A DNA stretch of 64,000 nucleotides, from assembly GCF_011777505.1 (NCBI RefSeq), contig NZ_JAATJT010000001.1:1116001-1180000 (forward strand). The letters are read 5' to 3'. A program made the position numbers and the translations under genes. Under the pieces are notes generated by a model. The model searched no databases. It was not told the DNA's origin and saw nothing but the letters and a program-made list of their open reading frames with translations. Of the stretch, positions 45,720 through 56,167 are shown one piece after another. The number at the start of each line of letters is the position of its first letter. Position 1 is the stretch's first letter. This DNA comes from Gaetbulibacter sp. S0825. GTDB lineage: Bacteria > Bacteroidota > Bacteroidia > Flavobacteriales > Flavobacteriaceae.

Positions 45720-47450
45720 ATGAAATCACTACTACTAATCTACGTTTTTTGCTTAACCTCTTTTGCAATGGTGTCACAAAACCCAATTGTTATTCCTGGA
45801 ACTATTGAGTCTACCAATGTAAATTTAACGCTTCAAAATGGGGTTTTTCAATTTTTTCCTGGAGAAAATACTGCTACAATGGGAGTTAATGGTCCCGTTT
45901 TAGGTCCCACACTAATAATGAACAATGGTGATAATATGAATATTAATATCACTAATACTTTAGGAGAAGATACGACTATTCATTGGCATGGTATGCATGT
46001 GTCTGCAGCAAATGATGGAGGACCTCATACAGTAATTGGTGCTGGACAAACTTGGAACCCGCAATTTGAAGTAAAAGATAAAGCAAGTACTTATTGGTAT
46101 CATCCACATCTTTTAAACCACACAGACGAACATGCTAGTAAGGGAATCTCAGGCTTTATTATTGTTAGAGATACCGAGGAAGCTGCTTTAAGTTTACCTA
46201 GAACCTATGGTATTGATGATTTTCCATTAGCAGTACAAACAAAATCTTTTGATGGCTCTTATCAAATAAAAGCTAGTGTAAATGATGATACAACCTTAAT
46301 GGTAAATGCAACTATAAACGGACAATTAGATGTCCCTGCACAAGTAGTGCGTTTGCGTTTGTTAAATGGATCTTCACAACGTACATTCAATTTTGGATTA
46401 ACCGCAAATAGAACATTTCACCTTATAGGAACAGATGGAGGTTTGTTAAATGCTCCTGTTGCATTAACAAGATTACCTTTATCTCCAGGGGCTAGAGCAG
46501 AAATATTAGTTGATTTTACTGCTCTACAAGGGCAAACAATTAATTTGATGAGTTATGCTTCTGAATTGGCAAACGGTAACTATGGCGCTACATATCCAGG
46601 AAATTCACCGTCTAAACCACTTGATGGTTACAACCCGAATGCGTTAAATGGTGCAGATTTCAATATTTTGCAAATGGATGTTGTTGCTCAAACAGCAAGC
46701 CCAATAACAACGATTCCTGCGACCTTAGCAAATGATGTGCCTTTGGCTGAAGTGACAGCTGACGAAACAAGGTCTTTTACGTTTGAACCATTAACACCTG
46801 GGCAACAGCAATTAAATGGCGACTTTTCTATAAACAATGTTACAATGGATATGAACGTGATTAATGTTACTGTACCCTTAAACAATACAGAAATTTGGAC
46901 TTTTCAGAATAATTCAGCAATAGCACATCCATTTCACATGCACGATGTTCAATTTTATATTTTAGATATTAACGGAAGTCCACCACCTTCATATTTACAA
47001 GGAAGAAAGGACACATTCATGGTGCCAACAGGTTCAACTGCAAGAATCATCACTAAATTTGAGGATCATTTTGATGATACCATACCATATATGTATCACT
47101 GCCACATGTTAAAACATGAGGATGCGCTTGCTGGAATGATGGGACAGTTTGTAGTGGTAGACCAAACAGCTGGATTAGACGATTTGGAGCTGTCTAAAGA
47201 TGCGCTTCTATATCCAAATCCATCAAAAGGATCGTATATGACGGTTAAATTGCAAAAACCATCTGAGACAATTAAGGCCTATTCAATTGTTAATCAATTA
47301 GGACAAATAGTAAGATATCATAAAGTTCATGAAAATGAAATTAGTAATATGTATTCTTTTCCAATTTTTGAATTGGCACAAGGACAGTATTTTATAAAGG
47401 TATTTACAGAAGATAGAATTATAACAAAAAAGTTTACAAAAAATCATTAA
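45720..47450 (+). CDS. Secreted multicopper oxidase with type IX sorting domain
   Basis: This 576-residue protein has a signal peptide (to about FAMVSQ) and the four copper-binding motifs: HWHGMH (about 88), YWYHPH (about 125), HPFHMHD (about 403) and YHCHMLKHEDALAGMMG (about 459). The C-terminus (from about 490) is a type A sorting domain with LYPNPSKG, GQIVRYHKV and FTEDRIITKKF, so it is exported by the GldKLMN secretion system. It is likely a cuprous oxidase that turns Cu(I) into less toxic Cu(II). It starts at ATG 45720, 134 bases after the pump operon. Confidence 0.93.
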   Translation: MKSLLLIYVFCLTSFAMVSQNPIVIPGTIESTNVNLTLQNGVFQFFPGENTATMGVNGPVLGPTLIMNNGDNMNINITNTLGEDTTIHWHGMHVSAANDGGPHTVIGAGQTWNPQFEVKDKASTYWYHPHLLNHTDEHASKGISGFIIVRDTEEAALSLPRTYGIDDFPLAVQTKSFDGSYQIKASVNDDTTLMVNATINGQLDVPAQVVRLRLLNGSSQRTFNFGLTANRTFHLIGTDGGLLNAPVALTRLPLSPGARAEILVDFTALQGQTINLMSYASELANGNYGATYPGNSPSKPLDGYNPNALNGADFNILQMDVVAQTASPITTIPATLANDVPLAEVTADETRSFTFEPLTPGQQQLNGDFSINNVTMDMNVINVTVPLNNTEIWTFQNNSAIAHPFHMHDVQFYILDINGSPPPSYLQGRKDTFMVPTGSTARIITKFEDHFDDTIPYMYHCHMLKHEDALAGMMGQFVVVDQTAGLDDLELSKDALLYPNPSKGSYMTVKLQKPSETIKAYSIVNQLGQIVRYHKVHENEISNMYSFPIFELAQGQYFIKVFTEDRIITKKFTKNH

Positions 47451-47535
47451 ACAACTTTAGATTTCCTTTCACAAGCTCTTTTTTTAAGCTATGATGGAGT
47501 GAGTGGAATTAATTAAAATTGATTATTTAGCAAGT

Positions 47536-47563
47536 AAAGCCTCATCTTTCGATGAGGCTTTTA
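47536..47563 (+). terminator. Rho-independent terminator of the multicopper oxidase gene
   Basis: An 11-bp stem (AAAGCCTCATC with its complement) and a TTTC loop are followed by T. It is the reverse complement of the terminator at 50829. Confidence 0.9.
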
Positions 47564-47658
47564 TATGAGTTAACCAAGCGTCATATGGCTCTTATTTTTT
47601 ATGTAGTTGCTTTTAATTTTGATGAAGTTTACTTAGGTTTTGTATTTAAATATTTAAG

Positions 47659-47666
47659 TATATTTG
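47659..47666 (+). promoter_or_regulatory. -7 promoter element for the VPS10 gene
   Basis: TATATTTG matches TAnnTTTG 24 bases before the ATG. A TTG lies 16 bases upstream of it, shorter than the normal spacing. Confidence 0.45.
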
Positions 47667-47690
47667 GTTACAACCTAATTTAAGCTAATC

Positions 47691-50600
47691 ATGATGAAAA
47701 AATCACTATTCTTTATTGCCTTATTTTTTATTTTCTCATCTTTAATTGCCCAAGAAGCAAATAAATATTTTGAACCAATAAAGTATAGAAATATAGGGCC
47801 TTTTCGGGGAGGTCGTTCCACAGGCTCAACTGGAGTGGTTGGAGATCCATTGACCTATTATATGGGAACCACTGGAGGAGGTTTATGGAAAACAGAAGAT
47901 GCTGGACAAAGCTGGCATAATATTTCAGATGGATTCTTTAAAACAGGCTCAGTAGGAGCAGTAGCTGTCTCAGAATCCAATACTAATATAGTTTATGTTG
48001 GGATGGGAGAACATGCTATAAGAGGTGTTATGACATCTTATGGAGATGGTGTGTATAAATCGACTGATGCAGGGAAAACATGGACGCATCTAGGACTAAA
48101 AGAGACACAGCAAATTTCTAGAATAGTCATTCATCCAACTAATCCAGATATTATATATGTTGCAGCACAAGGTGCTATTAATGGATCGACTAAAGAGCGA
48201 GGTGTCTATAAATCAATAGATGGCGGGAAAACATGGAAAAACGTACTCTATGTGAATGATATGACTGGAGCAGCTGAACTCTCTATGGATATGAATTATC
48301 CAGAAGTGTTATATGCAGCGATGTGGCATCATAAGCGTGAGCCTTGGGTTGTAATTAGTGGAGGCGAAGGTAGTGGTTTATATAAGTCAACTGATGGAGG
48401 TGAAACATGGAAGAAAATTCATAAAGGGCTTCCAGATGAAAAAGGAAAAATGGCTATTGCTGTTAGTAGAGCAAATTCGAATAAAGTATATGCCTTAATT
48501 GAGAGTGACACTAATAAAGATTTAGGAGGGTTATTCGTTTCAAATAATGCTGGAGATAGTTGGTCACGTGTTAGTGATGATAATAGACTAACGCAACGTG
48601 CTTGGTATTATATAGAAGTGTTTGCAGATCCTAATGATGAGAATACAGTCTACGTGCTAAGTGCCCCAAACTTACGTTCTATTGATGGAGGGAAAACATG
48701 GGAACGCTTAGGTGGTACTCATGGTGACTATCATGATTTATGGATAAATCCCAATAATTCTAAAAACTTGGTCATTTCTAATGATGGAGGAGCAGCAATA
48801 TCTTTTAATTATGGTGAGTCATGGTCTACACAAGCAAACATGCCTACTGCACAGATTTATAGAATTAATACTGATAATATGTTTCCTTATAACATTTACG
48901 GAGGGCAACAAGATAATTCATCAGTAAAAATGAAGAGCATGTCGCTTGGTGGATGGAGTATTTCGCATTCAGATTGGGAAAGTTCAGCTGGAGGCGAAAG
49001 TGCATTTGCGGCATTTGATCCTGATAATCCTCGTTACGTCATGGGAGGTGTTTATTTGGGTTATATCGAATTATTGGATACAGAATCAAAAGGGTCTATC
49101 AATATTATGGCTAAGCCAAATCAGTGGCTTGGTAGAGAAGCTCGTGATATGGAATATTTGTTCAATTGGAATGCTCCAATTATACATTCTATACATGAAA
49201 AAGGGACATATTTTCATTGTGCAAATAAAGTATTGAAAACTACCGACATGGGTAAATCATGGACAGAGTTCTCACCTGACTTAACAAGAAACATAGATGA
49301 AAAACAAGGCAATGGAGGTGCTCCTTATACCAATGAAGCGGTTGGTGCAGAAAATTATGGAACCATTGCTTATATTATAGAATCACCACATGAAAAAGGT
49401 GTTTATTGGACAGGAAGCGACGATGGTTTTGTTCATATAACAAGAGATAATGGAGTTTCTTGGCAGAATGTAACACCAAAAGGACTTGGCGAAACTTTGG
49501 TTAATGCAATTGATGTGTCACCTCATGATCCAGCGACTGCTTATGTAGCAACAACTAAGTATAAATTTAATGATTATACTCCAGCGTTGTATAAAACTAC
49601 AGATTACGGTAAAACATGGAAAAATATAAGTTCCGGTATTCCTTATGGAGCATATACAAGAGTTGTTCGAGAAGATCAAACAAGAAAAGATTTATTGTAC
49701 GCTGGAACTGAAGCAGGTGTTTACGTGTCATGGAATGGTGGTCAATCATGGGAAAGTATGCAACTTAATTTACCAATAACACCGATTACAGATTTAAAAG
49801 TCCACCAAGGTGATTTAATTGTGTCTACTTCAGGAAGAGGATTTTGGATTTTGGATGATTTAGGCTTGTTGAATCAATTTAAAACCAATTCAGAAGCTGT
49901 AAAATTATATACTCCTGAGCCAGCTTTAGACGGAGCTTGGGGAAGCCAACTTAATAGCAATAGTTCTGATGGAACAGATACTTTTGAAGGTGTTAATCCA
50001 GCTAATGGGGTTATTGTTTATTACGAATTACCAAAACTTGAAGATGATACAGAAGTTACTTTAGAGATTCGAAATAGTAAGAATGAAGTTGTAAATACTA
50101 TTAGCTCGGAAAGAGATCCAAAGTATAGACGTTGGGATGGTGGACCACCACCAGCTGCAACACTTTCTAAAAAAGAAGGGCTAAATCGTTTTGTTTGGGA
50201 TATGCGCTATCCAATCATGTCTGGAATTCCTGACACATACATTGAAGCCAGTTTTAGAGGGCATCGTACTCCTCCAGGAACTTATAAACTAACACTAAAG
50301 GCTGGAGAAAAAGTTGTTTCAACAGATGCTGTTATAAAGGAAAATCCAATTTATGAAACTAAACCTGGTCAGTACGAAGAGTACGATAGTTTTATGAAAG
50401 CTATGGAATCCAATTTAACCGAGATGCACTATATGGTTAATGTGTTGTTTAAAGCCAAGAATCAAATTAAAGATGTTGTTTCTGGATTAGATTCAGATAA
50501 GCATAAAGATTTAATTGAAAAAGGAAAAAACCTGATTAAAGATTTAACTGCTTGGGATGAAGATATGATTCAACGTAAATCTAAGGCATATGATGATGTT

Positions 50601-50822
50601 GAAAATTTCCCTAACAAATTTACAGCAGAATATATTTTCTTAATCAATCAGACAGAAAGCAGCATTCCGAGAGTTAATGATCAAAATAAAAAAAGAAAAG
50701 CTGAATTGGATGCTCAATGGAATACTTTAAAAAATAAAAGTAATAATTTTATTAATTCTGAAATCCCAAACTTTAATAAGCAATTATGGGAAGCTGGAAT
50801 AGGAGCTATAAAAATGAACTAA
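47691..50822 (+). CDS. Large secreted VPS10/BNR-repeat protein
   Basis: This 1043-residue protein has a signal peptide (to about SLIAQ). It then has many Asp-box turns of the form S-x-D-x-G-x-T/S-W ([40 protein letters not shown]), which build a sortilin-type (VPS10) ten-bladed propeller. The C-terminal third has a beta-sandwich followed by helices with [20 protein letters not shown]. Such proteins in Bacteroidota are annotated as glycosyl hydrolase or VPS10 proteins; catalytic activity has not been shown. It is a single gene between two mirror-image terminators. There is no sorting tail. Confidence 0.88.
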   Translation: MMKKSLFFIALFFIFSSLIAQEANKYFEPIKYRNIGPFRGGRSTGSTGVVGDPLTYYMGTTGGGLWKTEDAGQSWHNISDGFFKTGSVGAVAVSESNTNIVYVGMGEHAIRGVMTSYGDGVYKSTDAGKTWTHLGLKETQQISRIVIHPTNPDIIYVAAQGAINGSTKERGVYKSIDGGKTWKNVLYVNDMTGAAELSMDMNYPEVLYAAMWHHKREPWVVISGGEGSGLYKSTDGGETWKKIHKGLPDEKGKMAIAVSRANSNKVYALIESDTNKDLGGLFVSNNAGDSWSRVSDDNRLTQRAWYYIEVFADPNDENTVYVLSAPNLRSIDGGKTWERLGGTHGDYHDLWINPNNSKNLVISNDGGAAISFNYGESWSTQANMPTAQIYRINTDNMFPYNIYGGQQDNSSVKMKSMSLGGWSISHSDWESSAGGESAFAAFDPDNPRYVMGGVYLGYIELLDTESKGSINIMAKPNQWLGREARDMEYLFNWNAPIIHSIHEKGTYFHCANKVLKTTDMGKSWTEFSPDLTRNIDEKQGNGGAPYTNEAVGAENYGTIAYIIESPHEKGVYWTGSDDGFVHITRDNGVSWQNVTPKGLGETLVNAIDVSPHDPATAYVATTKYKFNDYTPALYKTTDYGKTWKNISSGIPYGAYTRVVREDQTRKDLLYAGTEAGVYVSWNGGQSWESMQLNLPITPITDLKVHQGDLIVSTSGRGFWILDDLGLLNQFKTNSEAVKLYTPEPALDGAWGSQLNSNSSDGTDTFEGVNPANGVIVYYELPKLEDDTEVTLEIRNSKNEVVNTISSERDPKYRRWDGGPPPAATLSKKEGLNRFVWDMRYPIMSGIPDTYIEASFRGHRTPPGTYKLTLKAGEKVVSTDAVIKENPIYETKPGQYEEYDSFMKAMESNLTEMHYMVNVLFKAKNQIKDVVSGLDSDKHKDLIEKGKNLIKDLTAWDEDMIQRKSKAYDDVENFPNKFTAEYIFLINQTESSIPRVNDQNKKRKAELDAQWNTLKNKSNNFINSEIPNFNKQLWEAGIGAIKMN

Positions 50823-50827
50823 AATAA

Positions 50828-50856
50828 TAAAGCCTCATCGAAAGATGAGGCTTTTA
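50828..50856. terminator. Bidirectional terminator after the VPS10 gene and formate dehydrogenase
   Basis: An 11-bp stem (AAAGCCTCATC with its complement) and a GAAA loop lie between convergent genes. With A on one side and T on the other it can act on both strands. It mirrors the hairpin at 47537. Confidence 0.9.
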
Positions 50857-50860
50857 ACTT

Positions 50861-53590
50861 CTATACAAGTTCTTTTTTGTATTTCCCTTTACTTTTCCTA
50901 ATTCTAACTGCTACTACCTTATATTCAGGACACATAGCTTCAGAGTCATGAACATCGCCAGTAATGTTGTTAATCATTATTTCTGGAAAATGAAACGTAG
51001 TACTTAGAATACCTTCTTTTACTTCATCTGTAATTCGAGCTTTTACATCTACTTTCCCACGAGGCGATTCTAAACACACATAATCACCTTCATTAATTAA
51101 ATGATTTTTTGCATCATTTGGATGAATCATCAAATAATCATCCTGAAGTATTTGCTCATTAGCTGTCCTACGAGTCATAGCACCACAATTGTAATGTTCT
51201 AATTCGCGATTAGTTGTTAAAATATATGGGTAATCTTTGGCATGTTCTGTCAACTCAACTGTTTCTTTCCAAGCTTTAAATTCAAAAAGACCTTTGCCAC
51301 GTTTAAAATCTACAGTATGTAAGATTTGTGTGTCAGTTCCATCAGGAGTAACTGGCCATTGTAACCCATTAATACCTAATCGCTCCCATTTAATTCCAGC
51401 AAAGAAAGGTACAATTTGAGAAATCTCTTCTAACATTCCATCTGGCGTATAATCAGGTTGAGGATAGCCCATTCGGTTCATAATATCTACAATAATTTGA
51501 CCATCTGGTTTTGTTCCAGGAATTGGTTCTACGACTTGACGAACTGCTTGTACACGACGTTCACCATTGGTAAATGTTCCTGATTTTTCTAAGAAAGAAG
51601 CTCCAGGTAAAATCACATCAGCATATTTAGCCGTTTCTGTCATAAATAATTCCTGAACAATCACTAAATCTGTTGCTTCTAAAGCTTTTATTACTTTTTG
51701 GGTATTTGGATCGGTTTGCACCACATCTTCACCAATAATCCAGATAGCTTTTAGTTTGCCATCTAAAGCAGCATCAAACATTTCTGGAATTTTATAACCT
51801 ATATGTTTTGGTACTTCAACACCATAAAACTCGTTGTATTTTTTATTGACTTCGTCATTGGTCACATCTAAGTATCCTGCTCCTTGATGAGGTTGAACTC
51901 CCATATCTGCAGAGCCTTGTACATTGTTTTGGCCTCGTAATGGATTTACACCAACACCACGACGACCTATATTTCCAGTCATTAGCGCTAAATCTGCAAT
52001 TTGCATCACTGTGAATGTTCCTTGTGAATGCTCAGTTACTCCTAAACCATGGAATGACATGGCATTTGGAGCAGATGCGTAAGCCATTGCAGCAGCTCTG
52101 ACTTCTTCTCTGGTAACACCAGAAATTTGTTCAATATGGTCTAAGTCAATAGAAAGTAATTCCTTTTTAAAGTCTTCATAACCTTCAGTTCTATTTTGAA
52201 TAAATGCATCATCTACAAGACCTTCGGTAACTATATAATACATCATCATATTTAGTACAGCAACATTTGTTCCAGGCCTTAATGCAATATGATGTGTGGC
52301 ATAGCGAGCTAACTCGGTACGTCTCGGATCTAATACTATAGACACATTATCCGACTTCATAGCAAACTGTTTTAGCTTTGCTCCTGTTACAGGATGTGCA
52401 TCAGTTGGATTAGCTCCAATAACCATGATACAGTTGGTGTCTTTTAAATCGTCTATAGAATTGGTTGCAGCTCCTGTTCCGTAAGTGCGTTGCATTCCTA
52501 AAGCAGTAGGAGAGTGACACACACGAGCACAACCATCAATATTATTAGTGTTTAATACAGCTCTGAAAAACTTCTGCATTAAATAATTCTCTTCATTAGT
52601 ACAACGAGAAGACGATATTCCAGCCATAGAATCTGGACCAAATTCTTCTTTAAATCCAGTTAATTTGTTAGCGATATAATCATAAACTTCATCCCAGCTT
52701 ACTTTTTCAAACTCACCATTTCTTTTAATCATTGGTGAATTTAATCGTTCTGGATGATCGTAAAATTTAAAAGCGTAGCGACCTTTTAGGCACGTATGTC
52801 CTTGATTAACTTCAGCATCATATGGAGCTTGAATGCTTAATATTTCACCATTACTTGTAGATACCTCTAGGTTACATCCAACACCACAATAGGTACAAAT
52901 GGTTCTCGTGGTATCTGTTGCTTGAATGGCTTTAGATTGGAATACATCAGAAATGGCTGAAGTTGGGCACGCTTGAGAACAAGCACCACAACTCACACAG
53001 TCGGAATCCATAAATGAATCGTCTAAGCCTTTGATGATTTTTGAGTCAAATCCTCTTCCTGACATGCTTAATACAAACTCACCTTGCACTTCATCACAAG
53101 CTCTCACACAGCGATAACAGTTAATACATTTTGACAAATCTGAAGTCATATAAGGATGACTCAAATCTTTCATTCTATATAAATGGTTGTCCCCTTCTGG
53201 ATAACGTACATCACGAATACCAACTTGAGCTGCTACAGTTTGGAGTTCGCAATTACCATTTACTTCACAGGTTAAACAATCCAAAGGATGGTCAGTTAAT
53301 ACCAATTCCACAATGTTTTTGCGCAATGCTTTAACAGCTTCAGTACTTGTGTAAATATATTGTCCTTCTGCAACAGGAGTGTGGCAAGAAGCCATTGTTT
53401 TAACAGGCCCATTCGCTTCTAAAGCTACTTCAACACTACACACACGACAAGATCCAAAAGGGTCTAAATTTGGTGCATCACAAAGTGTTGGAACTAAGTT
53501 TTTGTCCTTATAGCGACGAATATAGGAAAGGATAGTTTCTCCTTCTTCAATTTCAAATGCTCTGTTATCTATATATGCTGTTTTACTCAT
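50861..53590 (-). CDS. fdhA: NAD-linked formate dehydrogenase, molybdopterin alpha subunit
   Basis: This 909-residue protein oxidises formate to CO2. From the N-terminus it has a [2Fe-2S] domain (CRVCSVEV), a His-Cys [4Fe-4S] motif (HPLDCLTCEVNGNC), two ferredoxin clusters (CINCYRCVRACDE and CVSCGACSQACPT), a further cluster motif (CTYCGVGC) and the molybdopterin domain with active-site Cys in CARVCHSPT where other enzymes have selenocysteine. This is the NuoG-like soluble FdsA type. It is encoded downstream of its NADH-binding subunit, with a 6-base gap. Confidence 0.95.
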   Translation of the reverse strand: MSKTAYIDNRAFEIEEGETILSYIRRYKDKNLVPTLCDAPNLDPFGSCRVCSVEVALEANGPVKTMASCHTPVAEGQYIYTSTEAVKALRKNIVELVLTDHPLDCLTCEVNGNCELQTVAAQVGIRDVRYPEGDNHLYRMKDLSHPYMTSDLSKCINCYRCVRACDEVQGEFVLSMSGRGFDSKIIKGLDDSFMDSDCVSCGACSQACPTSAISDVFQSKAIQATDTTRTICTYCGVGCNLEVSTSNGEILSIQAPYDAEVNQGHTCLKGRYAFKFYDHPERLNSPMIKRNGEFEKVSWDEVYDYIANKLTGFKEEFGPDSMAGISSSRCTNEENYLMQKFFRAVLNTNNIDGCARVCHSPTALGMQRTYGTGAATNSIDDLKDTNCIMVIGANPTDAHPVTGAKLKQFAMKSDNVSIVLDPRRTELARYATHHIALRPGTNVAVLNMMMYYIVTEGLVDDAFIQNRTEGYEDFKKELLSIDLDHIEQISGVTREEVRAAAMAYASAPNAMSFHGLGVTEHSQGTFTVMQIADLALMTGNIGRRGVGVNPLRGQNNVQGSADMGVQPHQGAGYLDVTNDEVNKKYNEFYGVEVPKHIGYKIPEMFDAALDGKLKAIWIIGEDVVQTDPNTQKVIKALEATDLVIVQELFMTETAKYADVILPGASFLEKSGTFTNGERRVQAVRQVVEPIPGTKPDGQIIVDIMNRMGYPQPDYTPDGMLEEISQIVPFFAGIKWERLGINGLQWPVTPDGTDTQILHTVDFKRGKGLFEFKAWKETVELTEHAKDYPYILTTNRELEHYNCGAMTRRTANEQILQDDYLMIHPNDAKNHLINEGDYVCLESPRGKVDVKARITDEVKEGILSTTFHFPEIMINNITGDVHDSEAMCPEYKVVAVRIRKSKGKYKKELV

Positions 53591-53596
53591 AGTCTT

Positions 53597-55249
53597 CTAG
53601 TTGAAATATTGTCTTAATTCATCATCAAAATATTGCAAGGCATTACGAACTGGTAGCGGAATTCCACCACCATGTGCACATAAAGATCCTTGTTCAAGTG
53701 TTGTCAATAAATCTGTAAATAGTTTTTTGTCTATTTTATAATCTGATGTCAGGGCTTTTTCTGCTAATTCCTGACCACGTTTTGTTCCTAATCTACAAGG
53801 GAAACATTTTCCGCAACTTTCATAAGCAGCAAAATCAAATAAATGTTCAATAAATTTCATAATTGGATAATCACTAGGTACAGACACCACAGAAGCATGA
53901 CCTAATAAGAACCCTTCTTTTGAGAATGATTCAAAGTCAATTGTTAAATCGTCTATTTTTGAAACTGGGACTAAACCACCTAGCGGCCCTCCAATTTGAA
54001 CTGCTTTCACATCTGACTTAAAACCACCACCAAGTTCGTTAACAACAGTAGATAATGGTGTTCCCATCTCTACTTCATACATTCCAGGATTATTAAAAAA
54101 ACTGTCTAATGATACTAGTTTAGTTCCTGAAGAACGTTCTGTACCAATGTCTTTCCAGGCTTGTCCACCATTAGAAATGATATAGTGTAATGCAGCTAAT
54201 GTTTCTACATTATTTACTGTAGTCGGTTTGTTGAACAATCCTTTTTGTGCTGGGAAAGGAGGTCGAACTCTTACTTCTGGGCGTTGTCCTTCAATTGAGT
54301 TTATAAGTGCCGTTTCTTCACCGCAGATGTAAGAGCCTTGAGCCTGAATAATTTTAAAATCGAAACTAAAATCTGAACCATTAATGTTCTCGCCAATTAG
54401 ATTGTTAGATTTTAAATCATCAATTGCTTTTTGAACAATTGAAACAGCTTCTGGATATTCTGCACGAATGTAAAGAATACCATATTTTGCATGAGTCACA
54501 TAACCAGATATCAACATTCCGAACAATACAGAATGTGGTTGATGTTCTAATAGATATCTATCGGAATATGCTCCAGGATCACCTTCATCTGCATTACAAA
54601 TAATGAATTTTGTTTCGTTTTCTACGTTTCTGCAAAATTGTAATTTTAATCCCATAGGGAAACCTGCACCACCACGACCACGAACATTAGAAGTTTTTAT
54701 TTCCTCCAATACATCAGCTGAATCTTTTTTAAGAGCCTCTAAAAATGGTTGATAGTAATCAGTGATATTACTAAAAGGAGCGGTTAGAATTTCTTTGCCA
54801 CTGGCTTTTATATTGTAGGTGTCTTGATTTAAATTGGACTCAGAATCAATAATTGAATTCAAATTCGATATTGCGTCACCTGAATAGTTTTTTCCATCAT
54901 AATGAAAAGCAGAGTTTTCGTGGCAACGACCTAAGCAAGTCATGTGTCCTATTTCGTCAGCTTCGAATGAATCTTTTAACGAATCTATTACTTTATCTTG
55001 AGTTCCTGCGCAAACACATGCAGTTCCGTTGCAAACATATACTTTTTTGCCTTTGTTTTCAGGCTTTAAAAAATCATAGAAACTTGCGGTACCAAAAGCA
55101 TTAGCTTTTCCAACAAGAAACTCATCAGCTAATTTTGCCATGACTTCCTCACTTGGAGTGCCTTCTGGTTTTGCTAATTTCCCTAATTTATCAAAGAGAT
55201 TGTCTTTGATGCCTTTTCTTCCTAATAATTCACTTAAATTATCTGACAT
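53597..55249 (-). CDS. NADH-binding subunit of formate dehydrogenase, NuoE-NuoF fusion
   Basis: This 550-residue protein fuses a thioredoxin-like NuoE part (about 1-145, with a [2Fe-2S] set CNGTACVCAG, and MTCLGRCHEN) to a NuoF part. The NuoF part has the FMN/NADH motifs RGRGGAGFPMG and NADEGDPGAYSDRYL and the C-terminal [4Fe-4S] motif ESCGKCFPCRLG. It receives electrons from the alpha subunit and reduces NAD+. Homologous enzymes carry the two parts as separate genes (FdsG and FdsB); here they are one. It lies 6 bases from fdhD and 6 bases from the alpha subunit gene. Confidence 0.93.
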   Translation of the reverse strand: MSDNLSELLGRKGIKDNLFDKLGKLAKPEGTPSEEVMAKLADEFLVGKANAFGTASFYDFLKPENKGKKVYVCNGTACVCAGTQDKVIDSLKDSFEADEIGHMTCLGRCHENSAFHYDGKNYSGDAISNLNSIIDSESNLNQDTYNIKASGKEILTAPFSNITDYYQPFLEALKKDSADVLEEIKTSNVRGRGGAGFPMGLKLQFCRNVENETKFIICNADEGDPGAYSDRYLLEHQPHSVLFGMLISGYVTHAKYGILYIRAEYPEAVSIVQKAIDDLKSNNLIGENINGSDFSFDFKIIQAQGSYICGEETALINSIEGQRPEVRVRPPFPAQKGLFNKPTTVNNVETLAALHYIISNGGQAWKDIGTERSSGTKLVSLDSFFNNPGMYEVEMGTPLSTVVNELGGGFKSDVKAVQIGGPLGGLVPVSKIDDLTIDFESFSKEGFLLGHASVVSVPSDYPIMKFIEHLFDFAAYESCGKCFPCRLGTKRGQELAEKALTSDYKIDKKLFTDLLTTLEQGSLCAHGGGIPLPVRNALQYFDDELRQYFN

Positions 55250-55255
55250 ATATTT

Positions 55256-56080
55256 TTAACTCGCTTTTGTATTAGTTGATTGTATTTTGGTTCGTTGAGG
55301 GTTGGAATAACAGGTTGCTCTTTGGTCTCTACAAAAAGCAAAAAGAGTAATTCCTAATTCTTTAGCATAATCGACTGCTAGTGATGAAGGTGCAGAAACC
55401 GCAGCTAAAAAAGGGATTCTTGCTTTAAAACATTTAATGACTATTTCATAAGAAATCCTGCCACTCACTGTCATGATTTTAGCATCGTTTAATTCTTGAT
55501 TATTAATCAGTTTTCCAACTATTTTATCAACGGCATTATGCCGTCCAATATCTTCCATAGCACACAGTAATTTTCCATTCAAAGTAAACGCAGCAGCAGC
55601 ATGTGTGCCACCAGATTCTCTAAAATCATATTGAAAATTATTCATCTTATTAAATAAACTATGAATAAGTCCAATATCTATTTTGTTATTATCGTCAATA
55701 GTTTTTCCAATAAATGCTAAATCGCTAAGCTCTGTTTTTCCACAAATGCCACATGAGGAAACCGACAATAAACTTCTACTATTTGAATAACCTTCGCCTA
55801 ATTCTTTCTCAGGAATATTCACATTAACAATCGTTACAATACCATTGTCATTTTCTTTTTTAAGAGATATTTCGGGGATAAAATCTACATTGTTTATAAC
55901 ACCTTCTGCATGAAGTAAACCACGAACAAGCTCAATATCGTTTCCAGGTGTACGCATAGAAACTGTGAACGGTTTGTTATTGATGTTTATTTGCAAGGCT
56001 TCTTCAATTGTTAATGCATCAACAATTTTGTCGATGGTACTATTATTAAATTTTTTTCCTTGATAGTTTCGAGTAGCCAT
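55256..56080 (-). CDS. fdhD: Formate dehydrogenase accessory sulfurtransferase FdhD
   Basis: This 274-residue protein has the conserved CxxC pair (SSCGICGK) used to move sulfur from a cysteine desulfurase to the molybdenum cofactor. It also has the FdhD landmarks THAAAAFTLNG, EDIGRHNAVDKIVG and SGRISYEIVIKCF. It is the first gene of the formate dehydrogenase operon. No other molybdenum-cofactor genes are in the window, so they must be elsewhere. Confidence 0.96.
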   Translation of the reverse strand: MATRNYQGKKFNNSTIDKIVDALTIEEALQININNKPFTVSMRTPGNDIELVRGLLHAEGVINNVDFIPEISLKKENDNGIVTIVNVNIPEKELGEGYSNSRSLLSVSSCGICGKTELSDLAFIGKTIDDNNKIDIGLIHSLFNKMNNFQYDFRESGGTHAAAAFTLNGKLLCAMEDIGRHNAVDKIVGKLINNQELNDAKIMTVSGRISYEIVIKCFKARIPFLAAVSAPSSLAVDYAKELGITLFAFCRDQRATCYSNPQRTKIQSTNTKAS

Positions 56081-56167
56081 TGTATTATGGTTAAATCAAC
56101 GGTCAATTTACATAAAGTTGAGCGAATTTGCCATTTTTATTTTGTAATGATGTGTTAAAATCAAATT

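Noticed and set aside
52500-52540. Selenocysteine codon in the formate dehydrogenase active site
   Set aside because: The active-site segment reads CARVCHSPT with an ordinary Cys codon and no in-frame TGA.
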